36,631 nt of DNA, taken from Pseudomonadota bacterium (lineage in GTDB: Bacteria > Pseudomonadota > Gammaproteobacteria > Xanthomonadales > Rhodanobacteraceae). Where the stretch lies: the NCBI GenBank assembly GCA_021793195.1, contig JAJYTG010000010.1:1-36631 (forward strand), written 5' to 3'. Positions 30,693 to 36,631 of the stretch are shown here, piece after piece. Position 1 is the stretch's first letter, and each line of letters starts with the position of its first letter. The position numbers were made by a program, and so were the translations under genes. Below the pieces are notes generated by a model that made no database searches, had not been told where the DNA came from, and saw only the letters and a program-made list of their open reading frames with translations.

Positions 30693-30710
30693 GTGCTGTG
30701 CGGCAGCCGC

Positions 30711-30716
30711 TACACT
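30711..30716 (+). promoter_or_regulatory. -10 element of the tRNA gene
   Basis: TACACT lies 16 nt before the first base of the tRNA, a usual distance for a tRNA promoter with a short leader. The -35 position falls next to the rpoD hairpin and shows no match. Confidence 0.4.
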
Positions 30717-30732
30717 GTCAGCATCGACATGC

Positions 30733-30808
30733 GGGCCTGTAGCTCAATGGTCAGAGCACGGGACTCATAATCCCTTGGTTCCAGGTTCGAGTCCTGGCAG
30801 GCCCACCA
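30733..30808 (+). tRNA. tRNA with CAU anticodon, most likely tRNA-Ile2 (lysidine type)
   Basis: A 76-nt cloverleaf with encoded CCA. The acceptor stem is GGGCCTG/CAGGCCC, the D stem GCTC/GAGC, the anticodon loop CTCATAA, and the T stem CCAGG/CCTGG with loop TTCGAGT. C4-G69 and C5-G68 in the acceptor stem match E. coli tRNA-Ile2 (ileX), whereas elongator tRNA-Met has other pairs there. E. coli ileX also lies close to rpoD. I therefore favour tRNA-Ile2, which reads AUA after TilS makes lysidine at C34; an elongator tRNA-Met remains possible. The pair 27-43 is C-U and does not close. The last 37 nt are repeated four more times downstream. Confidence 0.93.
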
Positions 30809-31389
30809 TCCCGCCATCAACCCTCCCTGGTGCCGTACTCCGGCCCGGACCTCCCTGTCCGGGCGCTCGATGCGGCGCGCGATGCGTTACTTCGCATCGC
30901 GCAAGCGCCGCGCCTCGCCCCTTGGTTCCAGGTTCGAGTCCTGGTAGGCCCACCATCCCGCGATCAACCCTCCCTGGTGCCGTACTCCGGCCCGGACCTC
31001 CCTGTCCGGGCGCTCGACGCGGCGCGCGATGCGTTACTTCGCATCGCGCAAGCGCCGCGCCTCGCCCCTTGGTTCCAGGTTCGAGTCCTGGCAGGCCCAC
31101 CATCCGGCGATCAACCCTCCCTGGTGCCGCACTCCAGCCCGGACCTCCTTAGTCCGGGCGCTCGACGCGGCGCGCGATGCGTTACTTCGCATCACGCAAG
31201 CGCCGCACCTCGCCCCTTGGTTCCAGGTTCGAGTCCTGGTAGGCCCACCATCCCGCGATCAACCCTCCCTGGTGCCGCACTCCGGCCCGGACCTCCCTGT
31301 CCGGGCGCTCGACACGGCGCGCGATGCGTTACTTCGCATCGCGCAAGCGCCGCACCTCGCCCCTTGGTTCCAGGTTCGAGTCCTGGTAG
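30772..31389 (+). repeat. Tandem array of tRNA 3'-end repeats (about 147-bp unit, 4.2 copies)
   Basis: Each unit begins at base C40 of the tRNA (CCCTTGGTTCCAGG...), runs to the CCA end (37 nt), and continues with about 110 bp of downstream sequence. Units start at 30772 (inside the real tRNA), 30919, 31066, 31214 and 31361, so periods are 147, 147, 148 and 147 bp. The fifth copy stops after 29 nt at ...CTGGTAG. Units 1 and 2 differ at only 3 positions. Each full unit has two hairpins. In unit 1 these are GCCCGGAC/GTCCGGGC (30843-30850 with 30857-30864) and GCGCGATGCG/CGCATCGCGC (30877-30886 with 30893-30902, loop TTACTT). There is no protein gene here. The copies keep the T arm and the 3' acceptor strand but lack the 5' half, so they cannot be tRNAs. 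They are natural attachment-site look-alikes for tRNA-targeting integrases. Confidence 0.95.
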
Positions 31390-32147
31390 CGCTACGCAGA
31401 ATCGAATCAGCCAGCACCGTGGAACAGCACACCGTGCACGTGGGCTGGCGTCTCGTTTGTTTCGCTACGCCATCGCCACGGGTCGTGCCGAACGCAATCC
31501 AGCGACGGAATTGATTGGCGCGCTAAAAAGTCCAACGACGCGGCACTTCGCCAGCAGTACCGATCCGCAACAAGTGGCAGTCCTTCTGCGCGCTATTGAT
31601 GGCTATTCCGGCACGCCGACCGTTGCTGCCGCCCTGAAGTTGGCGCCGCTTCTATCCGTACGTCCCGGTGAATTGCGAACCGCGCGTTGGGCCGATATCG
31701 ATCTGAATGCATGCGAATGGCGGTACATCGCCACCAAGACAAAACCCTGCATATCGTGCCGATTGCTTCGCAAGTCGCCGCGATCCTGCGCGAGCTGCAA
31801 CCGCTGACAGGTCGAGGAAAGTTTGTGTTTCCCGGTATCCGTTCGCAGCGTCGGCCGATGAGCGAAAACACCATAACTGCTGCCCTGCGCGCCCTTGGCT
31901 ACAACGGCGACTCGATGACCGGCCATGGCTTTCGCGCGATGGCCCACACGATTCTGGATGAAGTGCTACACATCCGCCCCGACTACATCGAACACCAGCT
32001 CGCGCACGCAGTACGAGATCCAAATGGACGTGCGTACAACCGCACTGCGCACCTGCCCGAACGCCGAGCGATGATGCAGCAGTGGCCGACTATCTGGATA
32101 CGCTGAAAACTAGCGGGATCGTGGTGCCGATCAGGCGCAAGGCCTGA
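31390..32147 (+). pseudogene. P4-type tyrosine integrase, 5'-truncated and frameshifted
   Basis: This is the C-terminal two thirds or so of a P4/CP4-57-like site-specific integrase. Homologous sequence starts at the junction with the last repeat (LRRIES from 31392), so roughly 155 N-terminal residues (arm-binding and part of the core-binding domain) are missing. The frame is broken three times, each by loss of one base in a short homopolymer: near 31422 (GAAACA to GAACA), in the A-run at 31741-31744, and at 32084-32085 (TGGGCC to TGGCC). Pieced together it reads RGLASRLFRYAIATGRAERN, SVRPGELRTARWADIDL, TGHGFRAMAHTILDEVL, HQLAHAVRDPNGRAYNRTAH. The catalytic Arg (31661-31663), H-x-x-R (31924-31935), His (32005-32007) and Tyr (32035-32037) codons are all still there. 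It is the degraded mobility gene of the island. Confidence 0.9.
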
Positions 32148-32193
32148 TGAATACAGTAACTCCGCACGTTATTCAGCAGCGGAATGCCCTCCT

Positions 32194-32211
32194 GCTTGCC
32201 TGCAGGCAAGC
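32194..32211. repeat. 18-bp perfect palindrome between the integrase remnant and the AIPR gene
   Basis: GCTTGCCTGCAGGCAAGC is its own reverse complement. It lies in the 168-bp gap (32148-32315) between two genes whose 3' ends face each other, so it could form a hairpin at the end of the AIPR transcript or the integrase transcript. No U-tract is present in either direction. A smaller inverted pair (CGAG/CTCG, 32227-32239) follows. The rest of the gap shows nothing else. Confidence 0.55.
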
Positions 32212-32315
32212 GTTTCCACCAAGGATCGAGTGATGCTCGCCTCCGGACAAGTTGGCGAAGCCCAATACTTACAGGTGCATCTGCATCTGCACCCGGCGCG
32301 CTCTGAACCACCAAC

Positions 32316-34370
32316 CTAAACGATGCCTTCCTGACGGGCCTTGCCTAAAATCCCAACTAGAACGGCGCTCTGCCTTTCGGTGGGAACCTTCACAGGTATC
32401 TTCTCTGCAATCCGGAGTATGTCCATCTCCTTCGGAGTCAGAATCCCGCGCGTCGCTCCCTCCTGCAATATCAGAGACCAGCGCGCCGCAGGCACTTCGA
32501 ACACCCGTTTCTGTGCCTCGATCCCATTGTCGATCTTTTGAATCTGACGAGCAGTTTTAGCCACATGTCGATTTTGGTCCGCGGAAGCAAGGTCGTGCCA
32601 GAATTCCTTAGGAATAAGGTCGGCGATTTCATCCGTTCGCTTCGAAAGTCGATCCCAACAGGCTTCCTTTTTGCACCATTCAGAGACATTCGAAATGCCT
32701 TGAGGCGGGCTGGCAATGTCATTGCTCACTGCTTGAGCGATGATGGCAAGCGTCTGCGATAGAACGCCATCAATTCCTTGCGCACCCCAGATACGTTGAT
32801 AGTCCACCGTAAATTTTCGACGCCTAGTAATTTCACCAAGCATCGCAAGCGTGTATGCGACGATGTTGGCGCGATAACCGCCGTTGTACCAAGGTTGGGC
32901 GGACACCAACCTTTCGGTCGCGTGGAACAGAATGCCTCTCGCAATGGCTCTGTGGAAATACAATTCATTGAAGCTGTCTGACGATTTTTCCCATTCTTTA
33001 CCTATCCGCCGCGCATATTGGGCGAAGTTCTTTTGACCACCTAAATTCACCCATCTTGGATGGTCATCGAAGACATTTTCGAATTTGGCGAGATCCGTCT
33101 TCGTGAACATCTGCGTCTTCGGGTATTCCGCCTTGAAGCGCTTCTGCTCGCCAGGCGTGAGCTTTGATTGCGCGTCCATGTACTGACCGCGTGCGCGCTC
33201 AAAGAACCACTTGGTCTCGCGCTGCGCGCCCTGCTGGGCTGGTGCCCACATGCGTCGTGAGAACTCCGCCATGCGCACATGAAAGGGGTGATTGGAGAAG
33301 AAGTCGGCCGCGTTCACCCGATTCTGTGTGTTGGCATATTCCGAAATCCGGGGCACGATCTTCTCGCTCTCGTCGCTATCAATCACTGACAACTTCATTT
33401 GAACGAAGATTTTCGATAGGTCCACCTTGTCCCGCCGCTTGGTGTGAAAGAGCGAGGCCGTGGTCTGCCCACCGTTCACGATCTGGAGATCCGATATACG
33501 ACTGATCTGGAGACCGCCATCCGTCATCTGCGTTTCGACCAGACCGGCAGTCGCAGTAATGCCGTTGTTGTAGGCAAAGAACATCTGGGGTTCATTGAGG
33601 ATTGTCGCCCTGATGCCCTTATTCACCTGAGCCCGAGCCTGGAGAAACGTCCGCACGTTCTGTTCGAACAGCCGAGCACTGTAGTAGCCATAAAGTGTGG
33701 CGAGAATGGTCGCGGGCATGACAATCAGGTAAGACTGGCATGAGTCCGAGCCGAGATTTGCCGACAAGCAGTTGATGCCGCATCCGAACATCTGCACGAA
33801 ATCAATGTTGAGCGGCTCCTTGTGCCCGCGTGAGCTGCGCTGGCGCTGGAAGCGCGCCATATCCCAGATGTGATAGGTCGCGTGGATGCCGCCGATTTTG
33901 TTGTCCGGATACGATTCGAAGCGATCGCTAAGTGCCCTCTCTGAGACAAGATAAAAATTGACTCGGCGAAGCCTCTCGCCGCGATCGGCGATCTGCTGCG
34001 CAAGGCCATATTCAGGCGTGGTGACGTCGGGTTTAAGTTTGCCTTGGAGGCTCGCTTCAAGGAAGTTGGCCGCTCGCTTGAAGCTGCTATCCACCTCCGT
34101 GCGGGTCAGCGCTTCCAGCTCGTGGCGGCAATCGAAATCCGCCACGAAAAGATCGAGCGCATCTTCATCATTGAACCAGAAGCCGTCGACCCGCATCCCA
34201 CGCGGGGTGCGGAAGGGACAATGCTCAAAGCCCTCAACGAATCCGGTTTCGATCAGCTCACTAGAAACGACCTCCATGAAAGCCTCAAGCTGAAACGTGC
34301 TGCTCGCCTCCGCTCCAGCAAGCATTTCCTGTCGAAAGTCATGAAAAAAATCTCCAACTGTCTGTTCCAT
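32316..34370 (-). CDS. AIPR family protein (abortive infection phage resistance)
   Basis: The 684-aa product carries the family's conserved blocks: ARLFEQNVRTFLQ (about 232-244), FFAYNNGITATAG (264-276), ISDLQIVNGGQTTASLF (292-308) and EYANTQNRVNAADFFSNHPF (344-363). AIPR proteins were named from plasmid-borne phage-resistance loci and are frequent in operons with Z1 and PD-(D/E)XK proteins; their biochemistry is not settled. The N-terminal 80 residues include RVDGFWFNDEDALDLFVADF, an acidic stretch of unknown role. The ATG at 34368-34370 overlaps the upstream stop as TGATG, so I prefer it over the GTG one codon earlier. This is the last gene of the operon. Base and codon use are visibly less GC-rich than in the core genes, consistent with transfer. 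Confidence 0.9.
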   Translation of the reverse strand: MEQTVGDFFHDFRQEMLAGAEASSTFQLEAFMEVVSSELIETGFVEGFEHCPFRTPRGMRVDGFWFNDEDALDLFVADFDCRHELEALTRTEVDSSFKRAANFLEASLQGKLKPDVTTPEYGLAQQIADRGERLRRVNFYLVSERALSDRFESYPDNKIGGIHATYHIWDMARFQRQRSSRGHKEPLNIDFVQMFGCGINCLSANLGSDSCQSYLIVMPATILATLYGYYSARLFEQNVRTFLQARAQVNKGIRATILNEPQMFFAYNNGITATAGLVETQMTDGGLQISRISDLQIVNGGQTTASLFHTKRRDKVDLSKIFVQMKLSVIDSDESEKIVPRISEYANTQNRVNAADFFSNHPFHVRMAEFSRRMWAPAQQGAQRETKWFFERARGQYMDAQSKLTPGEQKRFKAEYPKTQMFTKTDLAKFENVFDDHPRWVNLGGQKNFAQYARRIGKEWEKSSDSFNELYFHRAIARGILFHATERLVSAQPWYNGGYRANIVAYTLAMLGEITRRRKFTVDYQRIWGAQGIDGVLSQTLAIIAQAVSNDIASPPQGISNVSEWCKKEACWDRLSKRTDEIADLIPKEFWHDLASADQNRHVAKTARQIQKIDNGIEAQKRVFEVPAARWSLILQEGATRGILTPKEMDILRIAEKIPVKVPTERQSAVLVGILGKARQEGIV

Positions 34371-35338
34371 CACTTACCCCCGTAGATAGCTCCGTTATCG
34401 CACGCGAATGAAGCGATCGCCTCCAGCTTGATGTCGTAGGCGACCTTAGCGAGTCCGGCCGGAAGATGAGATCGGATCAACCGTGGAAAGCCCTCCTCAA
34501 CGCGAAAGCTGCGGACTTCACTGACTGCGAAACGCGGCTCGTCGTAGTCTGGTAGGGGCGCAAAGCCACTCGCTACAAGTTTGCGGTCAAAGGCCTCAAT
34601 AGCTTCTGCCTCTCCAAGCCGCGCCTGTATGGCAGCCACGACTTCATTGAGCGATTGCGCAGCCGATGCTTCCTGCAGGTTGCTCAAGCGATAGATGCGC
34701 AGGAACAGATCATCGTTCAGAGATTCCAGTTGGTCTTCCGAGGAAATTCGGACAGTGCTGCGCTCCGTGCCGGAAAGCGATTTGATCTCAATAGCTGTGT
34801 TGCCGAAGATGAAGTCCTGATGGGATCTCTCGGGCCCAAGCCAGGCTTCGACGGCCGCACCCGATGATTGCAGGCGGCCCATCAGCTCCAGCAGGAACGT
34901 GAGCTCGGCAAAGAGGCCCCGAACCTCCTCAATGGACAAGCGCTGCCCGCCACGACCGGACAGGAAAGTTTTCCAACGGCGGATATGAGCGAGTGCCACA
35001 GCGAGCGAGCTTGAAGAGTCGCTCGCATATTGCAGAGCAGAAATGAGCGTCCGGCAGAGGCTCTCGAAAAGGTCGCGATCCACCTGCTTCTCAAGCGTGA
35101 GAATCAGTCGCTGGTGCCTCGGCTCGCCGGCCCGCAAGTCAACGTCGATGCCATTCACCGATGCGACGTTCTTTCGGTACTGTGTAGTGTGGTTGCCCTC
35201 GAGCTCAATGATGAAGAGGCAGGCGCCGTTCACGTTCCGACCCCAGAAACAGGGAACGGCCATCTTGCCTGCGGCTTGGCGGACATTGAGGTCGGTATCC
35301 GGTATCGCGATGTCATCCCACAGGGAAGCGTTAGGCAT
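34370..35338 (-). CDS. PD-(D/E)XK motif protein (DUF4420 type), putative nuclease
   Basis: The 322-aa product resembles the DUF4420 family of predicted restriction-endonuclease-fold proteins. Around residues 140-187 it has RGLFAELTFLLELM with E145, then HQDFIFGNTAIEIKSLSG, giving D175 and the E184-I-K186 triad of a PD-(D/E)XK active site; the motif looks intact, so DNA cleavage is plausible. The start ATG (35336-35338) is preceded by a strong GGAGGA about 5 nt upstream. It overlaps the end of the Z1 gene by 8 nt, and its stop overlaps the AIPR start by 1 nt, so the three are translationally coupled. In comparative genomics this family accompanies Z1, AIPR, a GHKL (MutL/MORC-like) ATPase and a DNA methyltransferase. 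Confidence 0.88.
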   Translation of the reverse strand: MPNASLWDDIAIPDTDLNVRQAAGKMAVPCFWGRNVNGACLFIIELEGNHTTQYRKNVASVNGIDVDLRAGEPRHQRLILTLEKQVDRDLFESLCRTLISALQYASDSSSSLAVALAHIRRWKTFLSGRGGQRLSIEEVRGLFAELTFLLELMGRLQSSGAAVEAWLGPERSHQDFIFGNTAIEIKSLSGTERSTVRISSEDQLESLNDDLFLRIYRLSNLQEASAAQSLNEVVAAIQARLGEAEAIEAFDRKLVASGFAPLPDYDEPRFAVSEVRSFRVEEGFPRLIRSHLPAGLAKVAYDIKLEAIASFACDNGAIYGGK

Positions 35339-36631
35339 CGTAATCCTCCTCCTCATCAGGGTCGTCCGGGGTGCCCTGCATCCGCTCCAGCCAGACACGA
35401 TTCGCAACCACCTCGATCTCAGTCTCATAGTGACCAGGTGGGAAGCTGACGCCAAAGGCGGCAATCGGCCCCTTTGCGCGGCTGTCGCCGTGTGGGTCTA
35501 GAGAATGGATCATGAGCAGTGGTTTGTTTCGAACTTCGCGGTAGTGTGTGTCCGACGGAGCAACGGGCTTCTCCTCAGCAGCTGCCAGCTTTTCTGCGCA
35601 TTCCTGCTGCTCCTTCGTCAGGCCAAGTTTCTCGTCGCCACGCGACGCGACACGATCTTTGGTCAGCCGCCATGCCGTGCCTTGCAGGTCGCTGGCGATT
35701 CGCGACTGTACGTTCAATTGATACAGCCCGGCGCTTTCGCCGCGAGGTGAAATCAGTAACACGTCGCCAACCGGATGCTTGTCGGCGAGGGTTCGGAGAT
35801 AGGCGACGATATCCGCCTTGCGATCGCCGAATTGGTTATGCGCCTGAAAGGAGATCAGAAGGTCCTCGATCAGGTCTACGGCCACATCGTGGAAGATGTA
35901 CCCCTTGCCGGTATCTTCCGGCGTGAGACCACCAAAGCCGTCGCGCCACGTCTTCTCTATCAGACAAAAATTAGCAGCGTTCACGTCCTGATCTGTGGAA
36001 ACAATGTAGCTTTCCAACATGCGGCCGCTGAAGTTCTGACGGAACGTCACCTTTTCTCCCGTTCGCATCTTGTTCGCGGCAGTGATCAGCAAGCTGTCCG
36101 GGTGAGCCATGATGTAAAGCCCGAACTGACGTGGGCTGAGCCCGTCGCGGCGCATGCGCTTCACCTGCTGAATCAGCTCCTCGGCCGCCTGCGCAATATG
36201 CGAATACCAATTGATGGAGTCGCGCGATAGGTGAACTCGGCACAGATCCTCGAAACCCGGTCTATAGCCGAACCACCGACCCATCTGCATCAGCGTGTCG
36301 TACATCTTCGTGTTGCGGTACATATAGCTGACGGTCAGACCCTCGATGGTCAGACCGCGGGAAAGACTCAGACCACCCACCGCAATGGCGGTAAGCCCAA
36401 CGCCCTCCTTTTCGTACTTTGTGTAGTCGAGAACCTCGTCGCTCCTGCTATTGATGACATAAAGGTGGAGGTGGTCAAACACGTCGTTCAACGCCGTCTT
36501 GACCTGCACCCAGATAAAGCCGGCGTTGGCGTATTCGGCTTCGAACGCCTGTTTCAGGCCTTCCATGTAGATGTTCGCCGATGACACGGATTCCGGCATC
36601 ATGTAGTTGGCGCGCACCGCATCACTGATCT
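35331..36631 (-). CDS. Z1 domain helicase-like protein (C-terminal part)
   Basis: At least 432 residues are visible; the 5' end lies beyond the window, since the frame is still open at base 36631 and reads ISDAVRANYMM. The block IAVGGLSLSRGLTIEGLTVS followed by YDTLMQMGRWFGYRPGFEDL is the hallmark of the Z1 domain and corresponds to motifs V and VI of superfamily 2 helicases, including the Arg of GRWFGYRPG. After the Z1 region come helical sequence (HIAQAAEELIQQVKRMRRDG) and a mixed C-terminal domain ending in the acidic PDDPDEEEDYDA. Z1 proteins are thought to be the motor of a restriction-like system. The ATPase and Walker motifs should be in the missing N-terminal part. Confidence 0.9.
   Translation of the reverse strand, partial: ISDAVRANYMMPESVSSANIYMEGLKQAFEAEYANAGFIWVQVKTALNDVFDHLHLYVINSRSDEVLDYTKYEKEGVGLTAIAVGGLSLSRGLTIEGLTVSYMYRNTKMYDTLMQMGRWFGYRPGFEDLCRVHLSRDSINWYSHIAQAAEELIQQVKRMRRDGLSPRQFGLYIMAHPDSLLITAANKMRTGEKVTFRQNFSGRMLESYIVSTDQDVNAANFCLIEKTWRDGFGGLTPEDTGKGYIFHDVAVDLIEDLLISFQAHNQFGDRKADIVAYLRTLADKHPVGDVLLISPRGESAGLYQLNVQSRIASDLQGTAWRLTKDRVASRGDEKLGLTKEQQECAEKLAAAEEKPVAPSDTHYREVRNKPLLMIHSLDPHGDSRAKGPIAAFGVSFPPGHYETEIEVVANRVWLERMQGTPDDPDEEEDYDA

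Noticed and set aside
30765-31103. Minus-strand open frame of 112 codons with repeated GLPGLEPGTKG
   Set aside because: This is the reverse translation of tRNA 3' ends, a well-known annotation artefact. It stays open because the repeat period (147) is a multiple of three.
30830-31385. Plus-strand open frame through the repeat array, fused to the integrase fragment
   Set aside because: Differences between units are mostly non-synonymous in this frame and the 148-bp unit shifts it, so there is no sign of selection for a protein. The fusion to integrase is accidental.
30772-31389. CRISPR array
   Set aside because: Units are about 147 bp and the whole unit is repeated, including the parts that would be spacers; the repeat part is a tRNA end and no cas genes are present.
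32090-32314. 74-codon minus-strand open frame between the AIPR gene and the integrase remnant
   Set aside because: No recognisable family, no ribosome binding site, spans the palindrome and the integrase 3' end; I cannot support it as a gene.

Overview
The window looks like chromosomal DNA of a very GC-rich gammaproteobacterium. The order dprA - LysM protein - def - fmt - rsmB, the recC-recB-recD cluster, a primary sigma factor of gammaproteobacterial type and an LpxL-type acyltransferase together suggest Xanthomonadales (Lysobacterales). That placement is inference; no 16S rRNA gene is present.

Region by region. (1) 1-4479, minus strand: the 5' end of a HAD phosphatase gene, then a tightly coupled four-gene export operon (outer-membrane lipoprotein, MacB/DevC-type permease, ATPase, HlyD-type adaptor). 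(2) 4480-13427: a divergent intergenic region with a 12-bp inverted repeat, then recC-recB-recD with ATGA overlaps, encoding a complete RecBCD helicase-nuclease. (3) 13443-18736: dprA and a secreted LysM protein on the minus strand, divergent from def-fmt-rsmB. (4) 18759-28092: a surface-glycan block. Two paralogous GT-B glycosyltransferases flank a gmd/rmd-like GDP-6-deoxyhexose pair, followed by a Wzy/WaaL-like membrane protein, a WaaE-like GT2, a GT39 membrane transferase, a small TPR protein and an LpxL-like acyltransferase. (5) 28238-30632: dtd and rpoD. (6) 30733-30808: a CAU-anticodon tRNA, most likely tRNA-Ile2 (ileX type), which is also located near rpoD in E. coli.

The accessory part starts inside this tRNA. 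The last 37 nt of the tRNA plus about 110 bp of downstream sequence form a tandem array with periods of 147, 147, 148 and 147 bp, and a fifth copy is cut off after 29 nt. The cut joins directly to the 3' half of a P4-type tyrosine integrase pseudogene carrying three single-base deletions. Base composition then drops visibly, and the minus strand carries AIPR, PD-(D/E)XK (DUF4420-type) and Z1 genes. This is the distal end of a predicted anti-phage or restriction system whose upstream genes lie beyond the window.

Two points deserve most attention. The tRNA-3'-end array resembles in design the rtT repeats of the E. coli tyrT operon, and it appears to have served as the entry port for a mobile island. 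The second is the Z1/PD-(D/E)XK/AIPR cassette carried by that island. The rest is ordinary core genome with compact packing.
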